Part shown: positions 26,444 through 35,914 of the stretch, one piece after another
How the letters are laid out: each line of letters begins with the position of its first letter
Numbering within the stretch: the stretch's first letter is position 1
The notes under the pieces: model-generated
What the model was told of the DNA's origin: nothing
Seen by the model: only the letters and a program-made list of their open reading frames with translations
Databases searched by the model: none
Position numbers and translations under genes: made by a program
Assembly (NCBI GenBank): GCA_030583665.1
Contig: CP129469.1
Span: 868,001-932,000 of the forward strand
Length of the DNA stretch: 64,000 nt
DNA from: Candidatus Jettenia sp. AMX2
GTDB taxonomy: Bacteria > Planctomycetota > Brocadiia > Brocadiales > Brocadiaceae
Direction: 5' to 3'

Positions 26444-27744
26444 ATGAAGGCAAAAGAGGTGAAGGGGTGGAATGTATTCAAGCAGATATTTGCAGACCAT
26501 TGGGAAGGGTTTAAGAGGAAGTATCCAAGGTATAATCAGAGGCGATATGAAGAGCAGGTGAAGAAGATGTTGAGTTGTGGCAACCCGGGAGAGATGGGAT
26601 ATATAGGATATTTGTGTATGAGTTGTGGTCGGGGTAGTAGGGTAGTATCGATGAGTTGCAAGAGTACAATGTGTTTGAGATGTGGGAAGGTGTATGTGGA
26701 TGAGTGGGTAGGTCAGGTAAGCAAGATATTGCATGATGGAGTGATATATAGACATATCGTATTGACGGTACCGGAGAAATTAAGGAAGACGTTTTATGAT
26801 CATGGTGAGGAGTTATTGGGGAGATTCATGGTAAGTGGAGTAAGGTGTATGGATGATTTTTTTAGCAGAGTCAGTAGAAAGGAGATAGAGGGGGGTACAT
26901 AGTAGTATTACAGACGCATGGAAGAAATGGGCAGTATAATCCGCATCTTCATATCATAGCAACGAGCGGTGGAATAGATAAAAATACAGGGAAGTGGGAA
27001 CATTTGGAATATTTGCCGTATCCGATGTTACATAAGAAGTGGCAGTGGTATTTACTGGAGATGATAAGAGAGGAAATGGATACGGAAGAGATAGAGAGGC
27101 TAGTAGATAGTTGTTATAGGAGCTATCCGAAAGGATTTGTAGCGAATGTACAAAAGGGAGAAGTACCGGGTCGATATGAGAGTTTAGCGAGATATTTGGC
27201 GAAATACGTGGTGAGTCCGCCGATATCGCTAAAGAGAATAGATGAATATGATGGAGAGAGAGTAAGGTATCATTATCGTTCGCATAAGACAGAGCGGGTA
27301 GAGCAAGAAGAAGTGGATGTGTATACGTTTATAGGGAGGATGATCCAGCATATACTTCCCAAAGGGTTTAAGAGGATAAGATATTATGGAGTGCAGGCGA
27401 CAAGGACATTTGAAAAGGTTAAGGGAGTTATTCAAAAAGCCTTGTCCAAGGTCAGCAGAGTAGTGAAGGGTGCGATAAAGATAATAGAGGAGAAGAGGTA
27501 CAGAGGTAGATACAAGGATGGCACTGGTAAAGACCCATTTATCTGTGAGCATTGTGGTCAAGAGATGGAAGTTTGTACAATATGGCATCCTCGGTATGGA
27601 GTGATTTATGACGAGTTGGATGAGATAAGAAGGGGTAAGTATGAGCAAAAGGCGAAAGAAGCCATTGGAGAGGGAGGTAATAGAAGAGCCGTTCGGTCCT
27701 CCACCGAAGGAGTACAAATATCGTTGTTCAGTATGTGGAACTGA
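26444..27744 (+). pseudogene. IS91/IS801-family HUH transposase, frame broken at a G run
   Basis: The first frame (26444-26902) carries the zinc-binding N-terminus with paired cysteines (CMSCGRGSR, MSCKSTMCLRCG) and LTVPEKLR. It breaks at GAGGGGGGTAC (about 26886-26899). In the other frame the protein continues at once as YIVVLQTHGRNGQYNPHLHIIATSGG, where HLH at about 26944-26952 is the HUH motif, and then runs to 27744. One extra G would restore a full protein of about 430 residues. So either a single-base deletion has killed it, or the G6 run serves as a slippery site. C-terminal CEHCGQEMEVC is a zinc pair typical of the family. Confidence 0.82.
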
Positions 27745-27877
27745 GCTTTTGGTTAATGAAGCAATCATTGATGCAGGGATAGGGATGGCCAAATTCAATA
27801 AGGAGTATTACGAAGGATATATGCCAAAAGTAGGATGTCCAGGGTGTAATAACTATACCATGGAGTGTGTTGAATAA
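27641..27877 (+). CDS. Small zinc-ribbon protein nested in the IS91-like element
   Basis: A 78-residue frame that starts inside the last 35 codons of the transposase and ends 133 bases after it. It is highly charged at first (MSKRRKKPLEREVIEE), then has two Cys pairs, CSVCG and CPGC, about 41 residues apart, as in zinc ribbons. AGGGGT lies seven bases before the ATG. It could be an accessory protein of the element or a passenger gene. The clean cysteine pairs argue that it is real. No function can be assigned. Confidence 0.5.
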   Translation: MSKRRKKPLEREVIEEPFGPPPKEYKYRCSVCGTELLVNEAIIDAGIGMAKFNKEYYEGYMPKVGCPGCNNYTMECVE

Positions 27878-28077
27878 AAGTCCGCCGAAGGCGTTAAGTT
27901 CATTTATTCTGTGAGTAAGTGTGTTTTTACCAAATAAAAGTGAGAAGTATACTCTTTTTGATCATACATCATGAATGCCCGAGTTTTCAGTAATATTTCT
28001 GTAAGAACATGATTATCACCTCAATGATTGACAAATAGCAATTACAGAGGTAAGGCAGCACGTTTCTTTTGTTAAAA
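27878..28077. other. Gap between the IS91-like and IS1634-like elements
   Basis: About 200 bases with no recognised gene. It begins AAGTCCGCCGAAGGCG, a short palindrome that may be the 3' terminus of the IS91-like element. Confidence 0.35.
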
Positions 28078-29303
28078 CGGATCTTCACCCCTTGGAAAAG
28101 TAGTAAGATGCATACTATATTGGAGATAGGACGTATTGGCGTCCAAAATGTAGTCACTAATAATTTGTAGTATTTCATATTATATTCTTGACATTATAGG
28201 TATACAAAGCTATAGTGCTGTAGTTATGCGTGTTGTCGAGAATACATCCAAAAAAGGTAAAAAGATTTATAATTCCACCCTTTTGCGTGAGTCCTATAGG
28301 GAAAACGGAAAGGTTAGGAAACGTACCGTTGCCAATATTTCCCATTGTACTCCGGAAGAAGTCGAGGCAATCAAACTTGCCTTTCAGTATAAGGGTAATC
28401 TCTGCGAGCTTGGATCGCTGAAAGAGTCAGTAAAATTACAGGAAGGGCTTTCCATGGGTGCGGTCTGGGCTGTCTACCAGTAGCCAGAAAGCTGGAGATA
28501 GAGAAGGCATTAGGGGCAAAGTTTGAGGGTAAGCTCGCGCTCTGGCAGGTTATATCAAGGGTGATTGATCAGGGATCAAGGCTTTCTGCGGTTAGGCTGG
28601 CACAGACCCATGCAGCATGTGATGTTTTAGATATACGCCGGGGGTTTGATGAAAATGATCTGTACGAGAACCTGGCATGGTTGTCAGATAATCAGTTGGG
28701 AATTGAGAGGCGCTTATTTTCAGCGAGACGTGGGAAGGATATCCCCCGTCTTTTTCTCTATGATGTAACGAGCAGTTATCTGGAGGGCAGGAAGAGTTAT
28801 TTTGGTGAGTATGGTTACAACCGTGATAATAAGAAGGGGAAAAAACAGATAGTAATTGGACTTTTGTGCGATGAAAGCGGAGAGGCGGTTTCTACGGAAG
28901 TATTTGCAGGGAACACCCATGACCCACAAACCTTTGCCTCACAGGTAAGGAAAGTAGCAGAGCGCTTTGGGTGTAAAGAGGTGACCTTTGTAGGTGATCG
29001 CCTGACTGCGAGCATCGCTCAGGCAGGCGGGATGATAAAAAACGCCCAAATAAAGGAATTACCAGAAGGATTTCATTCCATTACGGCAATAACAAAACCA
29101 CAAATAAAGTCGCTCGTAACACAATGGGTCATACAACGAGAACTCTTTGATAAGGAAGTATGTGAGGTAAAAGACGGTGATGTGCGGTACATAGTAAGGC
29201 GAAATCCGTATCGTGCAGAAGAAGTTTCCCATACAAGAAGATCGAAAGGTGCATGTGTAGAAAGGCTTTTGGAGAAGAAAAACGTCTATCTTCATGTCAT
29301 GAG
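28078..29303 (+). mobile_element. IS1634-like element, frameshifted and 3'-truncated
   Basis: Transposase codons start at 28226. The frame shifts at about 28480, where GTCTACCAGTAGCC should read CAGGTAGCC, a one-base loss, and goes on as KLEIEKALGAKF and IDQGSRLSAVRLAQ. The DDE pieces FLYDVTSSYLEG and FVGDRL are present. Near 29295 the frame runs into a dispersed repeat (CATGAGAGATTGCTTCG), so the last catalytic part is lost. The region before the gene (from GGATCTTCACC at 28078) matches the deleted copy at 15785-16280. It is inactive, but it is the template from which that copy can be understood. Confidence 0.85.
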
Positions 29304-29304
29304 A

Positions 29305-29427
29305 GATTGCTTCGCTTACGCTCGCAATGACAAAAACAGTCTTATTTGGTGGGCAGTGCCCACCCTATCATTGAAATTATTTTTAACACGAAGCACACGA
29401 AGTTTACGAAGAACATGAAGAAAGACA
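29305..29427. repeat. Dispersed repeat, second copy of 12728-12837
   Basis: Same order of parts as at 12728-12837: GATTGCTTCG, CGCAATGACA, GTGGGCAGTGCCCAC, ATCATTGAAATTATTTTTAAC, then AACATGAAGAAAGACAGG. It truncates the IS1634-like transposase. A further palindrome AACCCTGACAGGGTT lies just after at about 29461. Confidence 0.7.
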
Positions 29428-29540
29428 GGATTTAGATTTGCCTTGTAATTTCTTAGTAATAACCCTGACAGGGTTCTCAACCCTGTCAGAGTTTTCGGTA
29501 TTTTCTCTTCGTGTCCTTCGTTTGTGCCGTGAAGATAAAG

Positions 29541-29660
29541 AATCGCAGAACAACCTTGGAAGATATTATAGAAGAGGTTGTGGGAGATATTTATGACGAA
29601 GACGATGATGGGATAGTGAAAAAGATTTGGAGACAGCGAGTCAAAAAAAGAAGACATTAG
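29541..29660 (+). pseudogene. C-terminal relic of a CorC/HlyC (CBS-domain) family protein
   Basis: Forty codons (29541-29660) read RRTTLEDIIEEVVGDIYDEDD and end RRH. This is the CBS-domain end typical of CorC/TlyC 'hemolysin family' transporters (TLEDIIEEIVGDI). No N-terminal part is present; an IS and a repeat lie in front. It is a fragment, probably left by insertion or rearrangement. Confidence 0.65.
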
Positions 29661-29904
29661 TTCATAATCGAGCAGTAATTATATACCTAAGCCGAATAAA
29701 TCGGAATGTGTAGCGCAGGTGGTTTACCCCCTCCTCGTGCCGCCACAAGGGATAGGCGCGCTACAATCTTTGCCGAACATACAAAAATATTTTTTGTAAA
29801 GTACTAATAGGGAAAATCTCCTACACCACCAACTAATATTTTCTAGATGTATCTATTTCCTAAATATGGGTACAATCCTAAAAGTTAACCAATAATAAGT
29901 ATCA

Positions 29905-32900
29905 TCATTTTTCATTTTTGATATTTGAAATGTAGTAAACAGTAGGAATAATAAATATATTTAAGAGGGTAGAACTGAGTAATCCTCCCAATATCACTAT
30001 TGCCATTGGGCTTTGTATTTCATTTCCAGGAAAGTCACCTGTTATTGCTAAGGGAATTAATGCCAAAACGGTAGTTAAAGCAGTCATGAGAATCGGGTTT
30101 AGTCTGCCTAAAGAGCCTTTAATAACAGTTTCATACAAAGCAACACCCTGACTTTGCAATGCCTGGTAGTGTGAAACCAATAATATGCCATTACGCGTTG
30201 CTATTCCGAAAAGTGTAATAAATCCAATGATGGAGGGAATACTCATGATTCCTCCTGTAAACCAAATGCTTAAGACACCGCCTATCAGGGCCAACGGTAA
30301 ATTGAGAAAAACAATTCCTGCAAGCTTGATATTTTTAAATTCTTGATAAAGCAAAAGGAATATGATGAATAAAGACATCAAAGAGGTGAAGAATAATATT
30401 TTCGATGCCTTTGCTTCGCTTTCAAATTGTCCTCCGTATTGAATGTGGTAGTTTTCCGGCATCTGAATGGTATCATTTATTTTTTCTTTGATTTGGTTTA
30501 CTACGCTTTTTAAATCACGCCCGGCAACATTGGCTGAAACCACAATTTTTCGCTGCACATTTTCACGGTTAATAGTGCTGGGACCTGTTGACGAAACAAT
30601 ATCAGCTACATAATGTAAGGGCACTTTGGATGTTGAGTGTCGAGCTTCTAACTGTGTCGGTTTGATATTGGTATCAATTAAAACGTTACGGATATTTTCT
30701 ATTTTGCCCCTGTTCTCATCATTAAATCGTAATACCAAATCAAAACTTTTGTTGCTTTCAAAAACCTGAGATACTTTTTCGCCCGCAAAGGCAACATCAA
30801 TAAATTCGGTAAATTGACCTATTGAAATACCATATTTGGCCAGCATATTCCGTTTCGCTTTTATTTGTATTTGCGGAATTTCAATTTGCTGCTCCACGCT
30901 AATATCCACAAGCCCTTCTATACCTTCAATGTTGCGTTGTATTTGATTGGCAAGAGAAAACATTTTCGATAAATCTGTCCCGAAAAGTTTAATGGCAATG
31001 TTGGCTCTTGTGCCTGAGAGCATATGATCAATACGATGTCCTATGGGCTGCCCGATGGTGATGTTCGCTTCAGAAACTGCGCTTAATTTTTCCCGAACGT
31101 CCTTCATGAATTCTTCCTTGCTTCTTCCTGTTAAAACGAAGGGGGCATCAATTTCAGCGGCATTTACACCCTGTGCATGTTCGTCTAATTCGGCTCTTCC
31201 TGTTCTGCGTGAAGTAATTGAGATTTCGGGCACCGACAGCAGGATATTTTCAATCCTGTTTCCGATTTTATTTGATTCTTCGAGCGATATGCCCGGCATA
31301 CTGACAGCGCTTATCGTTAAAGTACCTTCGTTAAATTCGGGCAAGAAACTCCGCCCTAAACCAAGCATTGAGAAAATCGCCACAATAAGCAACAAGATGG
31401 ATATCCCAAGTACTGTCTTTTTAATTTTCATTACTTTTTCCAATGCGGAATTATAATATCGGTGAAGCCATCTTTGTGTCCAACTACCTTTTGCTTGTTT
31501 TAAAAGCATTTTGTCGCTGGTGAGCATAAAACTGCAAAGCACCGGGGTAAGTGTTACCGCAACAATGAGAGATGCAAACAGAGAAATGATAAAGGAGATG
31601 CCCAGGGGCTGCAACATTCTCCCCTCCATCCCGCCAAGGAAAAACAAGGGAATAAAAGCAACGATGACGATAAGGGTTGCATTAAGGATTGGAGACCGAA
31701 TCTCTTTGGAAGCATCGTAAACTATAACAAGTGTACTTTTTCGACTTTCAATACTTTTTTGTGCATTTTCCTTGAGGCGCTTAAAAACGTTTTCCACATC
31801 AATAACGGCATCATCTACCAATGAACCAATAGCAATCGCCATTCCTCCGAGAGACATGGTATTGATGGTTAACCCCAGAAATTTAAGGGAAATAATGGAA
31901 ACGATGAGAGAAAGGGGGATCGCAGTCAGGGAAATAACGGTGGTTCTGAAATTCATTAAGAACAAGAACATAGTTATAACGACAAAGAGAGAACCCTCCA
32001 TGAGAGCTTTTTTAATATTGCTTATAGAAGCCTGAATAAAATCTGCCTGACGGAATATTTTGGTGTTAATTTTGATGTCAGAAGGCAAGGTTTTGGCAAT
32101 CTCTGCAATAGCATTATCAATTTTTTCTGTAAGTTCCAGGGTGTTAGCGCCTGGTTGTTTTGCTATGGTCATAATAACTGCCGGACTTGCTTTCAGTGAA
32201 CCGTCACCGATTTTAGGGATTGCTCCGCCTATTTTAATCTCTGCAATATCCTCTATTTTTATCGGAACATTGGCAACAACCTTAATTACGGCATTGCCAA
32301 TTTCTGCTACGTTGTTTGTTCTTCCAACGCCTCTTATAATGTATTCATTACCAAATTCGTTCATGAAACCACCTGAAGCATTAAGATTGCATTCTTTGCT
32401 TGCTTTCAGCAATTCGTTTAAAGAAATGTTGTAATGTTTCATTTTTTGAGGTGATGCAAGTATTTGGTATTGCTTGTATTCTCCGCCAATTACAATTACC
32501 TGTGATACTCCTCCTGTCGCTAATAACCTCGGTCGGATATTCCAGTCTGCAATGGTTCTTAAATCCATCGGAGATATGCTATCTGATGATAAACCAATAA
32601 GCATAATTTCCCCCATGATGGATGATTGAGGCGCAAGCGTAGGATTTCCAAGTCCCAGCGGGAGCTTTTCGGCAATGGTTGTTAGTTTTTCGCTAACTAT
32701 TTGTCGTGCCTTAAAAATATCCGTTCCCCACTCGAATTCTATCCAAACGATTGATATTCCTGCAGCAGATGATGATCTTACCCGGCGCACATTGGTGGCG
32801 CCATTGACTGCCGTTTCAATCTGAAAGGTTACTAATTTTTCGACTTCTTCCGGAGCCATTCCGTGCGCTTCGGTTAACACTACTGCTGTTGGGGCAGTAA

Positions 32901-33024
32901 GTTCAGGAAATACATCGACTTCCATTTTGGATGTCGTATAAATGCCCGCTATCAAAAGCAGCGCTGATGCCACTATAATCACCAATCGATTATTTAAGGA
33001 GTATTCTATAATCTTATTTAACAT
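29905..33024 (-). CDS. czcA: Heavy-metal RND efflux pump, CzcA/CusA family
   Basis: A full-length 1039-residue inner-membrane proton/metal antiporter. It starts MLNKIIEYSLNNRLVIIVAS (first helix) and ends IIPTVYYISNIKNEK, both as usual. The HME-RND signature GSLVDDAVIDVENVFKRLKE lies near residue 405. Two large periplasmic loops (about 35-330 and 560-860) and twelve helices can be seen. Metal type (Zn/Co/Cd or Cu/Ag) is not decided by what I can read. It needs an outer-membrane TolC-type channel and a periplasmic adaptor. The channel gene is cut at 34898 and no adaptor gene is present in this window, so the pump may be orphaned. Confidence 0.93.
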   Translation of the reverse strand: MLNKIIEYSLNNRLVIIVASALLLIAGIYTTSKMEVDVFPELTAPTAVVLTEAHGMAPEEVEKLVTFQIETAVNGATNVRRVRSSSAAGISIVWIEFEWGTDIFKARQIVSEKLTTIAEKLPLGLGNPTLAPQSSIMGEIMLIGLSSDSISPMDLRTIADWNIRPRLLATGGVSQVIVIGGEYKQYQILASPQKMKHYNISLNELLKASKECNLNASGGFMNEFGNEYIIRGVGRTNNVAEIGNAVIKVVANVPIKIEDIAEIKIGGAIPKIGDGSLKASPAVIMTIAKQPGANTLELTEKIDNAIAEIAKTLPSDIKINTKIFRQADFIQASISNIKKALMEGSLFVVITMFLFLMNFRTTVISLTAIPLSLIVSIISLKFLGLTINTMSLGGMAIAIGSLVDDAVIDVENVFKRLKENAQKSIESRKSTLVIVYDASKEIRSPILNATLIVIVAFIPLFFLGGMEGRMLQPLGISFIISLFASLIVAVTLTPVLCSFMLTSDKMLLKQAKGSWTQRWLHRYYNSALEKVMKIKKTVLGISILLLIVAIFSMLGLGRSFLPEFNEGTLTISAVSMPGISLEESNKIGNRIENILLSVPEISITSRRTGRAELDEHAQGVNAAEIDAPFVLTGRSKEEFMKDVREKLSAVSEANITIGQPIGHRIDHMLSGTRANIAIKLFGTDLSKMFSLANQIQRNIEGIEGLVDISVEQQIEIPQIQIKAKRNMLAKYGISIGQFTEFIDVAFAGEKVSQVFESNKSFDLVLRFNDENRGKIENIRNVLIDTNIKPTQLEARHSTSKVPLHYVADIVSSTGPSTINRENVQRKIVVSANVAGRDLKSVVNQIKEKINDTIQMPENYHIQYGGQFESEAKASKILFFTSLMSLFIIFLLLYQEFKNIKLAGIVFLNLPLALIGGVLSIWFTGGIMSIPSIIGFITLFGIATRNGILLVSHYQALQSQGVALYETVIKGSLGRLNPILMTALTTVLALIPLAITGDFPGNEIQSPMAIVILGGLLSSTLLNIFIIPTVYYISNIKNEK

Positions 33025-33093
33025 AGTAGAAATTCTGGATTTTGAATTTTAGATTTTAAATTTACTGACTATTTTTTATTTAAAATTTAACAT

Positions 33094-33318
33094 TCATAAT
33101 TTCCCTTGAGTTGTTTTTACAATAGCAGTAATAATGTTGATTATGGTTTCAATATCATTTAATTGAATTGTAAATTCCAATGTAACCAACTGGCTTTTTT
33201 GAAGTAACCTTAACCGGTATCGGGTCTCTCTTGCTTCCTTTGATGCAAGTATCATTTTAGCTGCAAAATATTTTCTTGAATGCGCTGCAATAGCTTCTTC
33301 AATATTGGAATGTGTCAA
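33094..33318 (-). pseudogene. C-terminal fragment of a four-helix-bundle protein (23S rRNA intervening-sequence type)
   Basis: The 74 codons SRKYFAAKMILASKEARET, then RYRLRLLQKS, match the last helices of the small four-helix-bundle proteins often found as stray genes in environmental bacteria (family first seen in 23S rRNA intervening sequences). The usual N-terminal half is missing. Its 5' side runs straight into the terminus of the IS3 element at 33313, and the ATG at 33318 is supplied by the IS end. So the gene was truncated by the insertion or by an adjacent deletion. Confidence 0.6.
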
Positions 33319-33353
33319 TGAAAATTAGACATTTTTTTAAAGAATTTAGACTC

Positions 33354-34349
33354 TCACGATAGTGTATTTTCCCGTTTTGGTTGATTAATCCATGCAGCCT
33401 GTGGTAAACGTGGAGGTTCAGGTACTTTTCCCTTGAACCGTTCCGGATGTTTTTCAAAAGCGGTCTTTAACACACGGCTTCGTTCTTTCACAATATGATC
33501 TGTACGTCCATAATGAACAGATTCGGGAGTAAAGAGTCCGATGCCTGAATGATAGTGTTCCGTATTGTACCAGAGAAAGAAATTCTTACAGAATATTCTG
33601 GAAGATTCAATAGAGGTAAAAAATCCAGGGAATTCAGGATGATACTTAAGGGTTTTAAACTGTGATTCAGAATAGGGATTATCATTACTGACGTAAGGCC
33701 TGGAGTGGCTTTTTGTAATCCCCAGGTCAGAGAGCAGAAAGGCAACTGGTTTAGAAGTCATACTTGATCCCCGGTCAGCATGAATAATCAGTTGTCCAGG
33801 TTGAATACCCTGTTTGTTGGCAGTCTCACGTATCAACCTTTCAGCCAGAGCCGCTTGTTCCCTGTGTGCAACCATCCAGCCGACCACATAGCGACTGAAG
33901 ATGTCAAGGATCACATAGAGATAAAAATAACTCCATTTTGTTGGCCCTTTCAGTTTTGTGATATCCCAGGACCATACCTGATTGGGAGCAGTTGCCAGGA
34001 GTTCAGGTTTCTGATATACGGGGTGACGTAACAGGTTTCTTCGTTCCCTTACCTCGTGGTGTTTTTCCAGGAGACGATACAGAGTTCTTACAGAACACAG
34101 ATAGACCCCTTCATCCAGGAGGGTTGTATATACTTGCCGGGGAGACTTATCACAAAAACGCTCAGAGTGTAAGGTATCAAGTATGATGTGTTCCTCCGTG
34201 GGAGACAATGCCAGAGGTGGTTTTACCGTGATACGCCTTTGCTGAATATTTTTCTGGTAGTAGTAATAACTTGCCCGTGGGATGCCCAACGTTTCACAGG
34301 CATTTTTCATACGAATCTCTTTGGCAAGTGATTCAACGGCAAGCATCAT
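33354..34349 (-). CDS. IS3-family transposase OrfB (DDE integrase)
   Basis: A 331-residue integrase. Residues 1-95 hold a helix-rich N-terminal part, then the rve core with the DDE triad: Asp in VWSWDITKL, Asp in IHADRGSS, Glu in NPYSESQFKTLKYHP. It starts inside the stop of orfA (ATGA), which is the usual arrangement, though the frames meet at a start codon and not at a slippery site. It looks intact. Confidence 0.92.
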   Translation of the reverse strand: MMLAVESLAKEIRMKNACETLGIPRASYYYYQKNIQQRRITVKPPLALSPTEEHIILDTLHSERFCDKSPRQVYTTLLDEGVYLCSVRTLYRLLEKHHEVRERRNLLRHPVYQKPELLATAPNQVWSWDITKLKGPTKWSYFYLYVILDIFSRYVVGWMVAHREQAALAERLIRETANKQGIQPGQLIIHADRGSSMTSKPVAFLLSDLGITKSHSRPYVSNDNPYSESQFKTLKYHPEFPGFFTSIESSRIFCKNFFLWYNTEHYHSGIGLFTPESVHYGRTDHIVKERSRVLKTAFEKHPERFKGKVPEPPRLPQAAWINQPKRENTLS

Positions 34350-34834
34350 CTGTTTTCTCCTATCAGAGTGGAATGGATATTCAACATTTCTGAGATTTTT
34401 TTTTGAATCTCGATAATGGTTTCAGCCTGTTTGAGCCTTTGCTGAAGAGAATTAATTTCGCATTCAAGTTCTTTGATACGTCGTGCTGCCGGATCAGATT
34501 TTTTCTCCTTTGGTCCGCGTCGTTTTGGAGAAAGCGCCTCCAGGGTGCCACGTTCCAGTTGACGGCGCCAGGTAGTGAGATTAGACGAATAAAGACCTTC
34601 CCTTCTCAAGAGTGCTCCAATCTGCCCGAGATTTGTGCAGGCATCGGCCTCCCGAAGGATGCGAATCTTATACTGTGCAGTAAACTTACGTCTTGCTGCT
34701 TTTTCTGACACCTCTGGGTCGGGGACACAATTGCCAGCAGGAGCGTTGGTGGAACCTCCGTTCGCCCTACGGGCTCTCTCCGGTTCCACCAACGCTTGTA
34801 AAGTATTTTCTTTGCTTTTCTCATTATTTTTCAT
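34346..34834 (-). CDS. IS3-family transposase OrfA
   Basis: A 162-residue DNA-binding partner with a helix-turn-helix (ARRKFTAQYKIRILREADAC, then LLRREGLYSSNLTTWRRQ) and a C-terminal leucine-rich coiled coil (IKELECEINSLQQRLKQAE). Its first 45 codons overlap a perfect 15-bp inverted repeat (34742-34756 with 34782-34796), unusual in a transposase gene. It encodes EPERARRANGGSTNAPAG and may be an inserted palindrome that stayed in frame. Confidence 0.88.
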   Translation of the reverse strand: MKNNEKSKENTLQALVEPERARRANGGSTNAPAGNCVPDPEVSEKAARRKFTAQYKIRILREADACTNLGQIGALLRREGLYSSNLTTWRRQLERGTLEALSPKRRGPKEKKSDPAARRIKELECEINSLQQRLKQAETIIEIQKKISEMLNIHSTLIGENR

Positions 34835-34853
34835 AGTTGTTTTCCTCCTCGCC

Positions 34854-35618
34854 CTACACTAAACTATTACAAGGAAAATGTCCAACTATTATAGACACTG
34901 AGGGGGTAACAGGAACGGGAACAAGCTTTTGTAAAGGTATTCCTGTTGTTCCCATAACAGTTTGCAATCTCTTAGTTGCATTAAACATATTTCTTTCAGC
35001 CTCAACTACATTTGTTTTTGCATTAGATAATTCAACTTCCGCCTTAAGAACTCCTAACTTTGATATATCACCAGCTTTAAACTTTTTGTCTGACAGGTTT
35101 TTCGAGTTCATTGCTATTTCAACGGTTTTTTTTGCAAGATTTAATTCGTCCTGCGCAGTGAGAAGATCAAAGAATGCCTTTTTCGCCTGTGCTGTGATAT
35201 TCCAGATGGCAGTTTGTACCTCTAAGCTTAGGATATTTTTTTCCTTTTTGGCCACATCTGTTCTTAACCTTCTTTTGCCGCCGATCTCTAATTTCTGTGA
35301 TAATGAAACCATATTTTGGCTTTGATTTAACCCTATTTCTCCTGTCGGTATTTCTTCTGTTAACAGATTAATCTCTGGATTTGGCATTAATTTAGCTTGT
35401 TTTATTTTCCCTTTGGCTGCTTCTGCATTGTGTTTCTTTGATAAAATGATTGGATTATTGTTTATAGCAATATTTACCGCATTTTCTATGGTTAAAGAAC
35501 CCTCTTTATTTTGTAATTCCAAATCAGAAGCAATTACAAAGACGTGGCAAGAAGATACTATAAAAAACGTAAATATAAGTATGCGATTTACCGTGTCTAA
35601 TATTTTGCGGAAATTCAT
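34854..35618 (-). pseudogene. TolC-family outer-membrane efflux protein, N-terminal half
   Basis: A 254-codon frame with an N-terminal hydrophobic signal and the opening of a TolC/CzcC protein (TIENAVNIAINNNPIILSKK, QAKLMPNPEINLLTEEIP, SLSQKLEIGGKRRLRTDVAKKE, AKKAFFDLLTAQDELNLAKK). Native sequence ends near LVPVPVTPS; the last residues are coded by the IS3 end (junction at 34897/34898). Relatives have 400-460 residues, so the second repeat half is lost. It probably was the channel of the pump encoded at 29905-33024. Confidence 0.85.
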
Positions 35619-35914
35619 CTCATACTCCTATTTATATTATGATGTCTTTTTTGTTTTTTAGACAGGAAGCATGTTTGAACAGAAAATTAAATAGGCACAA
35701 CTATCCCTATACCTTTTCTGTAGCACGAATACGTAAATGTCGTAGGCGATCTAGTTAAAACACCTTTTCTCTACGATAAATACCGATGAATTTTTTTAAA
35801 TTTTCAAAAAGTAGTGGGCATTTACTTCCATAAGAAAAATAGAGGCAAAAAAGACGCTATTTTCCGAAAGAAAACAAATTTGCAAACAAAGGGAAATGTA
35901 GTAATACGATTGGT

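Larger units (their letters stand above)
33313..34897 (-). mobile_element. IS3-family insertion sequence (1585 bp)
   Basis: Two overlapping genes of the IS3 type lie between imperfect terminal repeats: TGTCAATGAAAATTAGACAT at the left and, read inverted, TGTCTATAATAGTTGGACAT at the right. The flanks differ (GGAATG and CTGAGG), so no target duplication is visible, and different genes abut each end. This suggests a deletion next to the element. A lone 47-bp left terminus lies at 36592-36638 in the opposite orientation. Confidence 0.85.

Noticed and set aside
26372-26755. 127-codon minus-strand frame rich in His, Thr and Leu
   Set aside because: It is the mirror of the IS91-like transposase gene; the composition follows from the G-rich codons of that gene.
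34837-35325. 162-codon plus-strand frame opposite tolC
   Set aside because: Shadow of the coding strand; low complexity and no start site.
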